A stretch of DNA of 64,000 nucleotides from Nepenthes gracilis (Eukaryota; Streptophyta; Magnoliopsida; Caryophyllales; Nepenthaceae): contig BSYO01000022.1 of NCBI GenBank assembly GCA_033239525.1, forward strand, positions 13,402,923-13,466,922, given 5' to 3'. Shown here in pieces: positions 11,396 to 22,980 of the stretch; positions within the stretch are counted from its first letter, which is position 1, and each line of letters opens with the position of its first letter. Made by a program: the position numbers and the translations under genes. The notes beneath the pieces were generated by a model. The model was given only the letters and a program-made list of their open reading frames with translations, ran no database searches and was not told the DNA's origin.

Positions 11396-12300
11396 TACTC
11401 CGTCCCATTATGAAAAGTAGTCCGTCCTTCTGTTTAAAAAGAACTCCGGCTTACTGTAGAAAAAGAGAACTCCGGCCTTTACATCTTTAAAAGTGCTCCG
11501 TTCCTTTGTTTTGAATTGAACTCCGGTTATAAATTCCGTATTTAGAGCTTCGGATTTTATAAGAAAGTAAACTCCGGAATTATGAACTCCGAATTTTGAA
11601 TGAATAGCGTTCCGTCTTTTGAAAAAGAAATCACTCTGTCCCTTTTTAAAAGAAAGAGCTCCGGACTTTGATGATAATAAATGAACTCCGTCTTTTATGA
11701 ATTAAAACTCGTTTTCTTATGAACTTTGGATTTTGTAAAGGAACTCGGCTTTGATAAAAGGACTTGGCTTTTGGAACTCCGTCCCTGCTGTTTGAAAAAG
11801 AACTCCGAATTTGATGAAAAACACTCCGTCCTTTTTATAAAAAGAACTCCGTCCTTTGCAAAGACTCCGTACTTTTATTTTGAAAAGAACTCCGACCTTG
11901 AGGAAAAACAACTTGGCTTTAAAAGAACTTGAATTTTGACTACGGCTTTCGATTGAAGAAAGAGCTTTGGCTTTTGAAACTGCCTTACTCAAAGAACTCC
12001 GTCTTTTGAAAAGAGCTCCGCCATTCAAAGCACTCCGTCCGTTTAAAAGAAAAGACCTCTGTACATTTTAAGAAAAGGCACTCCATCCCTTTGAAAAGAA
12101 AAGTACTCCGGTTTTGATAAGAAAGGCACTCCGTCCATTTGAAAGGAAAAGCACTCCGGTTTTAATAAGAAAAAGTACTCCGCCAAGGAAGAAAAGAGCT
12201 CCGCCCTTCGTAAAGAAAAAGTACTCCGCAAAACAAGAATAAAGGACTTTGATTTTTGACTCTGGATTTAAAGACCTTCAAGTTTAAAAATGGACTTCGG
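11396..12300 (+). repeat. ACTCCG repeat cluster in LTR 2
   Basis: This corresponds to 5090-5965, with the same motif family and many one-base CG-site differences. Confidence 0.75.
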
Positions 12301-13199
12301 TTTCGAAAGAAAAGAACTTCTAATGATATGGACTTCAATGAATGAAGTAAAGAACAAGGCTATATGAAAACACATGGATTATGGACAGCAAGTGGAACTC
12401 TTCCGACTTTTGAACTATGATATATTGCCAATAAAGAACACGAACCAAGAACCAAGTTTCCATTAAACTTGCTGTTAAAGATGGATGAAGGATATTAGAG
12501 TGACACTCGAGGATGCCTCCTGGGCCACGGGAGGGGACCTTTTGGTGGCATAAGAACTATGGACTATGGCCCCGTATGTCGGGTTAAAGGCATTACCTCC
12601 CGCCCCGGGGAGCATAATGAGGGGATACGGCTTTAGGTTGTGGGGTAGCACACAACCCGTCCTCGATGTTGTCCGCTCCCGTCCGGTCCCTAAAGATGAT
12701 ATGAATTCCGAATGATTTTGATGAATTTTCTAAAGACAAGATGAAAAGAATATAAACCAAGAAGAAACGATATGATGATTTTTATTATGCTATACTATGA
12801 TCTATAATTTGATTATATGTATGCTTCTGTTTTCTGCATGTGAGTATCCTGCTGGGCTTTTGTAGCTCACTCTTGTAAATTTTCAGATGACAAGTTCATG
12901 GAGGACGAAGTTGAGTAGAGTTCTATGGTGTAGCTGAATGTCTAAGCTGGCTGGAGCAGATTTTAGGAGTTTTGTTTATTTTGTTTGAGGAAACTTGTAA
13001 TATTGATTCCGCTGCTTATGAATGTTAGAATATTTCCGTGACATTTTGGAATTTATGAAATTATTAATCTTTAGAATGCATCTCAGGTTTGGAATAAAGA
13101 AAAGAAAAATTTTTATGTTCACCCTTTTTATCTCTTATTTATAAGAACTTTGGATTTGACGATGGCTTTTGATGGTAATAAAAGTCGGGTCGTCACAGT

Positions 13200-13210
13200 T
13201 GGTATCAGAG
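13200..13210 (+). other. Primer binding site (tRNA-iMet type), unit 3
   Basis: TGGTATCAGAG lies two bases after LTR 2. Confidence 0.9.
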
Positions 13211-13323
13211 AGAAAACTGGGATGCTGTAGGTTAATGTCAATTAACCCGGAAACATAGGACAGGATTAGTTAAGGCAAGAAGAGAGTTAGCTCTACTTAT
13301 GTAAAGCTAGTTGACTGACCAAG

Positions 13324-13506
13324 ATGTTCTTTCAGAAATCAAAGTCATCGATGAAGTCATGTCTAAATAGAAGAAGGCGAGCCGACCGGATTAACAACGC
13401 TCCGGATCCGAAAGCAAAGTGCTTGAAAAAGATGGCTGATGTTATAAAAGCCTTGGCTTCACCGATTCCGGTAGCCGTCTCAATTTCCTGTGCAAATAGG
13501 AAGTGA
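13324..13506 (+). pseudogene. Decayed gag N-terminus, unit 3
   Basis: The 60-codon frame matches that of unit 1 except Phe-Gln for Phe-Leu at codons 3-4. It is gag-like only in its basic, Asp-Pro start. Confidence 0.5.
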
Positions 13507-16366
13507 AGTTGACATTCGGTTAGTTGACGTAAAGAAGATCATGGTCTTGAGAATTATGAGGTAATGTCCTATGCCGCTATGAAAACTTTAAGGATGAATA
13601 CTTTGTTTAATAAGACTCTCGGGAGCCTGTTTTAGAGGTTCAGTATTTTAGATCAAGGTTTTAAGGTATTAACTTAAAGTATTAAGTAGGAGGTAGGGCC
13701 TTTGGACTTAATATTGAAATCTGGTATCATTTTGGGGATTCCAAACCCATGTTTAAATTGTATTTTGAGTTATGACAATAGAAGACGTAAGCTTTGTAAT
13801 AGCAGCAAAGGTGACCTAGTAATTGGAAAAACAAAAAAAAACCAAAAAAAAAACAAAAGACATATCAAAGTAGGTGTTTATGTACGAACCTTGGAATTGA
13901 ATTGTACGATTTTAGGTATGAACTTGAGCCAACTAAGTTTAAAAGTCTTAATCTGATCCTAATAGTAGTTCGGTGGACGAACTTCAGTACTATTGCTGTT
14001 AGATTAGTAAAGAATGGCATCCGACAATCGAGTTGAAGGCTCTAAGGCATTAGTTGAAGGTATAAAATGTTTAATTGTTGTGACAGGTAGTAAGGCTCTT
14101 GGTTTATTATTGTGATTCCTAAATTTGTTTTAATTAAGGATCTAAGTGTGATACAGACGATATCAAGGTTATAATATTTTCTCGGGTTTCTAGATCTGAT
14201 TATTCGGGTTGATCAAAACCATTTTGTGGTGCCAATCTTGATGTGACAACATTAATGATCTGATCAGTAAGTTGTCGGTCAATCCGGATTGTGTTAGTAA
14301 ATGTATTATTCCTCGTTATTGGATTGTGCAATGTGAGTTCGCCACGGTACCAAATCTTAATCTAATCTTATTAGTAGTTAGGTGGGCGAATTGTAGCACA
14401 AGGAGGGTTGAATTTGTAAAGGATAACATCCGGTGATTAGGTTTCAAGAATAAGTCCGAATTGATTGAGATATCAAGAAATTGGTGTTGTCTTTCCGTTG
14501 ATCATGTAATGAAGGATCTGCGCTAAGTCCAATTAGTATATGTGGCCACATCCATAGTTTATTGTGGTCATGAAGGGTTTCCGCCATGTGACTATTCGAG
14601 AATGATTATCGGAGGAAGATTAGGTTAAAATCGATTTAAAAACGTTAAGAATTTTATGCAGAGCCGTGGAAGTATCGGCTTGGGTATCATAGTTGAATAC
14701 TCTAGAACCTTTGAGGTAAATAGATAGACCGATAAGGTTATTCATAAATTTCTAAAAAAATGGGTTTGCCTAGAAGGTTGAAAATTTTATAAGCAGACCT
14801 TGTAAATGGATAAGCGTAGTTCGAGTATTGTTGTAAAGGTTTGATGATTTTTTTTAGATCGATTTGGATTCATAGTGTGTAAGTTATGGATAAATAAAAG
14901 TTGTAGTCCCAGCGGTATTCAGGTTAAGGATATAATCATTGCAAAGTTCTAAAACGTTGTTAGAGTTTTGAATTGCATGGATTGAGTCTTTTAAGCATAT
15001 TCGGGTCCAAGTTGAGATAATTTTATCGATAAATTCAAAGAACATGGGGTGCATGTAATTGTTGAGGATTATGAACGGCTAATAATCAGATACCCCATTG
15101 TGAAGGGATTGAGAGTTTAGCTAGGAAAATGCCTTGCTAAGCTTGTGGCTCTTTGGTATCATGATTTTAAGGTCAATAAGATTTTACGTGATGGCTAATT
15201 GGGAAAACCGATTAATATCATAAAAGCATATAGTCACCTTGGGTCTAACTGAAATTATGCAATGACCTATTCCTAAAGGATTTCAGTGTCAGTGAGATAA
15301 TCAGCGTGGGAGAAGTTTATAATTGTTAGGTCAAAAGATAAAAGGTAATTTTCGGGGAATAAAAAGGTATTAAGAAACGTTCATGTCATTTGGGATTGAC
15401 CCCTAATGAGTTCTGTAAGGTATAGAGGAATGTAATGTTTTTGAGAAAGATTAAGATTATGCTACTCTCACGATAGATGGCTACCTTCGAACTAAGTAGG
15501 GGAGGAGTTCACAATTTTCTCCACGTGTTAGTGGGTTTTAGCAAAGGAAATTTCCATTTAGAGAACTTATGATGTTGTCTTTGAAAATAGCCCTTATCAA
15601 AGATTTTAAGAGCCAGAATAATTGTGTCAATAAGAAAAATGATATTATGATATTGCCTGTGGGTAGATCTGTTTAAAGGTTGAGAAGGTGAACCTCGGTA
15701 TTTCCTCTAGAATGTAGGCATCACGTACTGCGAGTTTTTGGACTTATATGTTTTTTTGAGGAGATGTGAAGAATGAATTGTGAGTAAGTCCAAATGATTT
15801 AGTGATAGAATGTCATGATCTTGAATAGGAATCTTAAAATGCTCGATAATAATTTAAGTTATGATGGTTCTTGGAATAATTGTTATAATCAGTAACTCGG
15901 AAGTAGGCAAAGTGATCCGAGAATTTGGCATTGTCTTCATAAAATTACTATCATAAAACTATTTAAAGCACAATGTAAGCTTTATGTACCCATGACTCAG
16001 AGATTTCAAAATAAAAATTATGTCCCTAGGATCAATTTTTGAGGCTTGGGATGAATTGAAATGGAAGTTTATTGGATTCGTTTGAAGTATCAAATTAAAT
16101 TGGAAAAATAGTCAAACATTTACGTAAGTCGCTCTTAAAATTTGGAAATCCTTATAAGGTCTTCCTTGTATCAATAGTTGAAAAAGCATTTGGGTTTAGT
16201 GATTCTAAGCTAAAGATTTGTTTTGCAATGAGGATTTAAGAGGATTCAATTGCTTGAGTGTTCCTAGAATAATCCTTGTTTGAGTAAATAACGTCTGAAT
16301 ATAGGAAAGAATATCTGTGATTATGAAATTGTGAGAATTGTCAAATTTCGAGGACGAAATTTCTAT

Positions 16367-16378
16367 AAGTAGGGGAAT
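16367..16378 (+). other. Polypurine tract of unit 3
   Basis: AAGTAGGGGAAT precedes LTR 3 and is identical to the other two. Confidence 0.85.
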
Positions 16379-16599
16379 TGTAACGACCCAAATTTCAAAA
16401 CCTAGAAAATTAGTCATTGGGTCCGGTCAACGCTAGTTGATCGGAAATTATAATGAGGTTGCCCTAAGACAAAAATCAAATGGGTTTATCAACTTTGGCC
16501 CTGCTTAACGAAAAGGAGTTCCGCTTTTGAATTACAAAGAGGTCCGGCTTCGAACAAAATCCAAACCCAAAATCAAGTCTGGATTTTCTAGGAGAAAAG

Positions 16600-17095
16600 A
16601 AGTCCAGACTTCCCTTGGTAAAAGGAAGTCCGGATAACAAGGGAAAATTTCCATCATCAAATCCGGTCAAGTTGACCGGAAAATGAAAGAAGAAAGATAC
16701 ATCGACTTAAGATGGAATCAAGTTTGGCCTTAAGAAGTCCGGAATAAGAAGTCCGGATTTCATTGATGAAATTCTAGTCCGGATGTTAAGGGTGAAAATG
16801 AAGTCCGGATTTCTGCAGTGAAAATGAAGTCCGGATTTCCGCAGTAAAAATGAAGTTCGGATTTCCAAAGTAAAAAGAAGTTCGGATGTCCCTTGGTAAA
16901 GAATAACTCCGGAATTTCCGTATTGAATGGAAGTCCGGATTACATTGAAGAAAAGAAGTCCAGATTCTTTCGGAATTAAGAACTCCGGCAATTGTAATTA
17001 AAATGCACTCCGAATTCCCATAAAAAGTCAGTCCAGCCCTGAAGCAGTTGTGAAATCAAAGGTTGTTCAAGAAAGTGAAGGAGCCGGAGTGATAA
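16600..17095 (+). repeat. CCGG-core repeat cluster in LTR 3
   Basis: This corresponds to the LTR 1 and LTR 2 clusters. Here most units keep the full GAAGTCCGGATTTC. Confidence 0.7.
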
Positions 17096-17267
17096 CTTGA
17101 GACATTGGGAAGATACGACAATGAATGATTTATCTATTCCCGAAACTTGTTGGAAAATGAAAATCATAAATAATCTAGCTAATTCCAAGGTTTTGGAAAT
17201 ACAAAGCCATAAATAATAAACTTGGAAAAATGTGAAGTCATAAATAAAGGCCACCTAACCTGTGGCC

Positions 17268-17275
17268 TATAAATA
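17268..17275 (+). promoter_or_regulatory. Putative TATA box of LTR 3
   Basis: TATAAATA occurs at the conserved position. The preceding bases read CCTGTGGCC, against CCCAGGGCC in LTRs 1 and 2. Confidence 0.55.
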
Positions 17276-17697
17276 AAGGTTTAAGATCAGCAGAAAAAGA
17301 CACCACTAGAAGCTCCTAGTAGAGAAAGAAATCAAAGGCTAAGGCAACGTAAGAAAAGAATTCAGGCAAGATACTCACCCCTATTTATAAAATTCATGTT
17401 TTATTTATGTTGCTATAAAATTATATGAAATTCTGTATAAGTATGCTTTTGCTGTTCACACTGAAAGGCATGTTTAAAGGAAATTCTGTTATGCATGATG
17501 TTGGATTTCTGTTATGATTTACTGCCAATGATTATGAATTTTTCCCAATGCATGTTTACAGAAAGAAATTGTAGGCTTTATGATGAAATATGAATTTCTC
17601 GCTATTAATCCTTGTTTGTCAAACCGATCTACGAATTGAACAATAAAGGACCTTGGCATCCTTACCAAACATGATTTAGGGAACGGTTTTTTTTTAT

Positions 17698-18650
17698 GTA
17701 CTCCGTCCCATTATGAAAAGTAGTCCGTCCTTCCGTTTAAAAAGAACTCCGGCCATCAGAAAAAGAGAACTCCGGCCTTTACATCTTTAAAAGTGCTCCG
17801 TTGCTTTGTTTTGAATTGAACTCCGGTTATAAATTCCGTATTTTAGAGCTTCGGATTTTATAAGAAAGTAAACTCCGGAATTATGAACTCTGAATTTTGA
17901 ATGAAAAGCGTTCCGTCTTTTGAAAAAGAAATCACTCTGTCCCTTTTTAAAAGAAAGAGCTCCGGACTTTGATGATAATAAATGAACTCCGTCTTTTATG
18001 AATTAAAAACTCTGTTTTCTTATGAACTTTGGATTTCAGAAAGGAACTCCGGCTTTGATAAAAGGACTTCGGCTTTTGGAACTCCGTCCTGCTGTTTGAA
18101 AAAGAACTCCGGAATTTGATGAAAAACACTACGTCCTGATGTTTAGAAAAGAACTCCGGAATTTGATGAAAAACACTCCGTCCTTTTTAGAAAAAGAACT
18201 CCGTCCTTTGCAGTACTCCGTACTTTTATTTTGAAAAGAACTCCGACCTTGAGGAAAAACAACTTCGGCATTAAAAGAACTTCGAATTTTGACTACGGCT
18301 TTCGATTGAAGAAAGAGCTTCGGCTTTTGAAACCTGCCTTACTCAAAGAACTCCGTCTTTTGAAAAGAGCTCCGCCATTCAAAGCACTCCGTCCGTTTAA
18401 AAGAAAAGACCTCCGTACGTTTTAAGAAAAGGCACTCCATCCCTTTGAAAAGAAAAGTACTCCGGTTTTGATAAGAAAGGCACTCCGTCCATTTGAAAGG
18501 AAAAGCACTCCGGTTTTAATAAGAAAATGTACTCCGCCAAGGAAGTAAAAGAGCTCCGCCCTTCATAAAGAAAAAGTACTCCTGCAAAACAAGAATAAAG
18601 GACTTTGATTTTTGACTCCGGATTTAAAGACCTTCAAGTTTAAAAATGGA
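17698..18650 (+). repeat. ACTCCG repeat cluster in LTR 3, with local expansion
   Basis: This has the same motif family as in LTRs 1 and 2. Around 18097-18190 the phrase GAACTCCGGAATTTGATG plus AAAAACACT is present twice in tandem, where LTRs 1 and 2 have it once. The cluster is therefore gaining units. Confidence 0.75.
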
Positions 18651-19553
18651 CATTGGTTTCGAAAGAAAAGAACTTCTAATGATATGGACTTCAATGAATG
18701 AAGTAAAGAATAAGGCTATATGAAAACACATGGATTATGGACAGCAAGTGGAACTCTTCCGACTTTTGAACTATGATATATGGCCAATAAAGAACACGAA
18801 CCAAGAACCAAGTTTCCATTAAACTTGCTGTTAAAGATGGATGAAGGATATTAGAGTGACACTCGAGGATACCTCCTGGGCCACGGGAGGGAACCTTTTG
18901 GTGGCATAAGAACTATGGACTATGGCCCCGTATGTCGGGTTAAAGGTATTACCTCCCGCCCCGGGGAGCATAATGAGGGGATACGGCTTTAGGTTGTGGG
19001 GTAGCACACAACCCATCCTCGATGTTGTCCGCTCCCGTCCGGTCCCTGAAGATGATATGAATTCCGAATGATTTTGATGAATTTTCTAAAGACAAGATGA
19101 AAAGAATATGAACCAAGAAGAAACGATATGATGATTTTTATTATGCTATACTATGATCCATAATTTGATTATATGTATGCTTGTGTTTTCTGCATGTGAG
19201 TATCCTGCTGGGCTTTTGTAGCTCACTCTTGCAAATTTTCAGATGACAAGTTCATGGAGGACGAAGTTGAGTAGAGTTCTATGGTGTAGCTGAATGTCTA
19301 AGCTGGCTGGAGCAAATTTTTGGAGTTTTGTTTATTTTGTTTGAGGAAACTTGTAATATTGATTCCGCTGCTTATGAATGTTAGAATGTTTCCGTGACAT
19401 TTTGGGATTTATGAAATTATTAATCTTTAGAATGCATCTCAGGTTTGGAATAAAGAAAAGAAAAATTTTTATGTTCACCCTTTTTATCTCTTATTTATAA
19501 GAACTTTGGATTTGACGACGGCTTTTGATGGTAATAAAAGTCGGGTCGTCACA

Positions 19554-21625
19554 GTGGCCATGGCCTTTCCCGGGTTGCGCCTTGGATTTGCAGGTACGTG
19601 TTGCATCCTTTACTGGCCTCCTCTGCCTGGATGCGGTCCATGGTTCTGTGGCTTCTCCCTGGTGGCTGAATCAGATTGTGGGATGTTGTCTCATCTCGAT
19701 GGTAGTGAGGTAGCCGGCTTAGTTGCTGTTTGCTCTCCTTGAGTGAGGTAATGTCCTGCCCGAGTGCTGATCTTTTGTGGCGTCTGTGTTGCATTTCTTT
19801 GGAATGCTCGTGTGCGGCTTACTCGGCCCAGTTTGTTGAAGTTGTTGCTTGGCAACAATCTTCCCGTGGGTTGTTGTCTTTCGCTTGAAGGTGTGATGTC
19901 GCCTATGTTCCCCTGGTGCTGCTCTATCTGCCCAGGGCTGTTGTTTTCCCATTTATTGATTGGGTGGGGGCTGCCCGTATGCTTATGGAAGTGGAAACTA
20001 TAGTTACGGGCTGAGTGGTGACTAGGTTTCCTATGGTTGCTGATTGCTCTTCTTGCTTGAGATGATGCCCTTATTGCAATCCATTGGATTGCTTGTGTCC
20101 GGCTTTTTTAGCCTCGTTAACAAGTTGTTACTTTGCAATGTCCTGAATCAACTGATTTATGACTTGCTGGCCTTTTTTATTTGCTTCTGGCGGCTGAATG
20201 GGATTATGGAATTTGGATTATCCATTGTCTTGAATGGAATTGGCGGCTACATTTCAGTGGGTTTTTGTCTCTTCTCATAGGATTTGAGGTTCTTGATTGT
20301 CCTCTCGTTGCTGCTCTCAGGCTGCTTTTTGTGTGTCCCGATTTTTGATTGGGTTGGGGAGCCCTTGTGATTCGGGGTGTGGGAGATATCGGCTGTGGGG
20401 TGAGCAAATGGGATGAGTTGCCTTTTCGGTGACTCTTTCTCCTGTCGATGAGGTGGTGCCCCTGTATGTTCCGCTAAATTGTGGTTTGGCGTTTCATGGG
20501 CTGGTGATGTTGTGGCTGAAGGCGAGCTGTAATGCATCCCGATGCTAAGTTCGGCATGCCAGGAATCAAGAATGGTCTCGATGCTATTGATGTCCTCCCG
20601 ATCCGCTGCTGAGTCCCGTGTAGCATATGCGGATTAATTTCTGCTAGCTGCTGCCCCTTTGATTGTCTTACGATCTTTTGTGTGGCTTTGGATTCGCAGG
20701 TGGATCCAGATGGTGTATGTTGTGTGGCTAATGGTTACATTTTATGGACCGTTGGTGAGATTGGCGATTGAATCTGCTATGCGTGATTGGTTTAGTGGTT
20801 GCGGGAGCTTGGTTGACATTTATTTGCTTGATCATGTTGTTGATGTTTGGGGTTGGTCTTGTCTGTACCCACTCAATGTGGCTAGGAAAATTTGGCTACC
20901 CTCGTAGTTGGCGATTTTGGAAGGGTGTGGGTGAATTGGATGCGATTTGCAGCCTTGCTTTGTTGATGGCGTCTTTGATCTCTCGTGGGATGAGCAAGCC
21001 GAGCTCTTTGATGCTGTTCTCGGCTGATGTATGGGACTTCCGGGCGATATCTTTGAATTTTCTTAGTGCTGGTCAGATGTCTGGTGATGCTTAAGCGGCC
21101 GAGGCTGCTCGCTGTTGGAGCCGCCGTGGCTGAAGCCGAGAAGTTGTAACACATTAAGTGCCAAGTTGGTCGAATTACAACCAGGTTTTGTTGTCGTGGC
21201 TGCGGCTTATCTTGTGTTGATGCTGTGCCCCGTGTAACAATTTTTATTCTTTGATGTCTTGAAGCTTTGGAAGTTGAATGGAGTTGAGCCGTGTGGCATT
21301 GGTGTGTCCGCTGGCCCGCTTCTCTTGGTGTCTCCTTTCGCTTTATGGACCAGTTTATGCACTTTTTTTTTTTTTTGAATGGCTTTGCAGCACTTTGGCA
21401 TATGCTTGTGTGTCGACTAGGAGTCTTTTCGAGACTTCTTTTGCTGTATGTCTGTTATATGTAGTCCTCTTAGAGGTTTTTTTGGTATTTTCTTTGTACC
21501 GTCTGGCTGGGGTATGCCCTAGCTTTTAAATGTTTTAAATCCAAGTCAAGATACTTGGAGATAAAACATTAATTTTGTATTTTTTTCTCCCTATAATCCA
21601 AAATTCTTACTTACCAAAAAAAAAA
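19554..21625 (+). mobile_element. Poly(A)-ended retroelement tail A (5' end missing)
   Basis: About 2.07 kb of GC-moderate sequence with no convincing coding frame ends in TTCTTACTTACC followed by ten A at 21616-21625. The last 200 bases match, in reverse complement, the segment starting at 27805. Shared features are a GTACCGTCTG block, a block reading AAATCCAAGTCAAGATACTTG, and the TTACC-poly(A) end. Upstream of that the two diverge strongly. A poly(A) end without LTRs indicates a non-LTR retroelement transcript. It abuts the LTR array directly at its 5' side. It may be the 3' UTR of the neighbouring LINE family or of a non-autonomous relative. I cannot name the family. Confidence 0.55.
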
Positions 21626-22980
21626 GAAACCATCAGGACCCAGGGCCCGGTAGTCTCCTATAGAAAAGATGACCTTGCGAATCTCATCATCGCTTACCGG
21701 GCCCACAAGAGGGTCCATAAGCGAATCAGACACAGAATGAAGGACGTAGGGACGAAGCCTATGCGCATCAGCCAAGCCATACGTGCGACCAGTCCCAAGG
21801 GCCTTTCTAAAATGATCCACAATCAGATTCTTAACATTTTCAACACCATTGGTAGGATTCCCATCGTGATCAAGGAGGGGAATAATCCGATTCTTGTTGT
21901 TGTTCCCATTCACAGTTTTAAAAAAAAATTTATTGCACTGATCCCCCTCATTGAGCCACCTAAGCTTAGCTTTTTGCTTAGCAAGGTCAGCTTCCTTGGC
22001 CAGAGCAGCATGGTAAGCTTCCTTACGGTTGTGCTCCTCAGCAAGATTCCCATGATTAGTAGGAAGTTGACATTGGATAAACTCAAGCTTCGCCCTAGCA
22101 CGAATAACCTCCTCGTGGACATCACCCTCATGGACATTAAGCATTTTAAGAGACTTTTTCACCTGCTTAAGTCGAGACATAAGGATGGACATGGGCGAGC
22201 CAATGATGTCATCCGACCAGGCATCAGCAACTAAATGGTGAAAATTTGGGGACTTGGTAAGGAAGTTATTGAACCGAAAAAAACCATGTTTTCTGGGGGG
22301 GTCGCCAACAGGGAGGAGAATACAAGGCGAATGGTCAGAAAGTTTGGCAGGGGGGAAGAGAGCTTTAGCCCTCCGAAATTTGTCAAACCAATGCACAGGG
22401 AGGAGTCGCGCCCATCATTCCAGGTATAGTGCATGCCTTCATGACAGACGTCGGCTAGGTCGCAGTCTCTAAGACAACTATCAAGGTCAATGGAACTTTT
22501 GTTATGCCAAATCCCTCCCAGGGCCTCGGAAGGGGACCGGATAGCATTGAAGTCCCCAAGAGCTGCCCAAGGAAGATCGCCCGGATGGTTAGACAAAACT
22601 CTAAGACTATCCCAAAGGAGCCGACGGGAGATTTCTAAATTTGCTTTATAAATAAAGGACAGAATGCAGCGTATATTCTCCTCGAGGAAAAGGACCTCAA
22701 GGTGAACGACCTCGTCCTCCGAGGCCAGGATGATGCACAAAACTAGATTTGGGTCCCAGCCGACCCAAATCCTACCACTCGAACAAGCAGTGCAATTCAT
22801 AACCCAAGACCAGTTTGGTTTGATTCTGGTGGAGACCGTCAGAGAGTTTCTCTCCGCAACCTTGGTCTCCACCAAACCTACGATACTACACCTATGAGAA
22901 CAAATGAGGTTGCTGACTTCGTGGGCTTTTACAATCCCATTAAGTCCCCTCACATTCCAGCAGGCAATACTCTCTGCCAT
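21626..22980 (-). pseudogene. LINE (L1-type) ORF2: endonuclease and start of reverse transcriptase
   Basis: On the minus strand the frame starts with a Met at 22980 and IACWNVRGLNG, the usual start of a plant L1 endonuclease. An ETK motif, the GDFNAI motif and SDHSP follow, covering the apurinic-endonuclease fold with its catalytic Glu, Asp/Asn and His. Around 22400 about 15 codons are lost and the frame shifts (DSSLCIGL, then WFDKFRRAK in another frame). Past the linker, RT starts (NKFFFKTVNG, then IGDYRALGPDG), where homology stops at the poly(A) of the adjacent tail at 21625. The catalytic RT motif is therefore absent. It is about 80-85 percent similar by eye to 26067-27804. The long plus-strand frame over the same bases is a shadow. 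Confidence 0.85.

Larger units (their letters stand above)
10071..13197 (+). mobile_element. Complete LTR 2 of the array (3.13 kb)
   Basis: It has the same ends as LTR 1 and is shared between units 2 and 3. It carries the extra 44-bp segment at 10731-10774 that LTR 1 lacks, next to an AGCC microhomology. CCG motifs in its two repeat clusters are often one base short (GAAGTCCGATT instead of GAAGTCCGGATT). Confidence 0.9.
13198..16378 (+). mobile_element. Internal domain 3 of LARD-like element
   Basis: This is nearly identical to internal domains 1 and 2. The gag fossil is open as in unit 1. It has no coding domain beyond that fossil and ends in the same polypurine tract. Confidence 0.8.
16379..19553 (+). 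mobile_element. Complete LTR 3, end of the array (3.18 kb)
   Basis: It begins TGTAACGACCC and ends GGGTCGTCACA. No primer binding site follows, so this is the true 3' LTR of the array. It is the longest LTR, partly because of an extra repeat unit near 18100-18180. The sequence after 19553 is unrelated LINE-associated DNA. A target-site duplication cannot be tested because the left end of the array lies outside the window. Confidence 0.9.

Noticed and set aside
19554..21625. Overlapping frames of 60-110 codons suggesting a gene cluster
   Set aside because: None has a domain, many overlap on both strands, and the segment ends in poly(A) like a retroelement tail.
21575..22234. A 219-codon plus-strand frame
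   Set aside because: It is the antisense shadow of LINE ORF2. The minus strand shows endonuclease and RT motifs.
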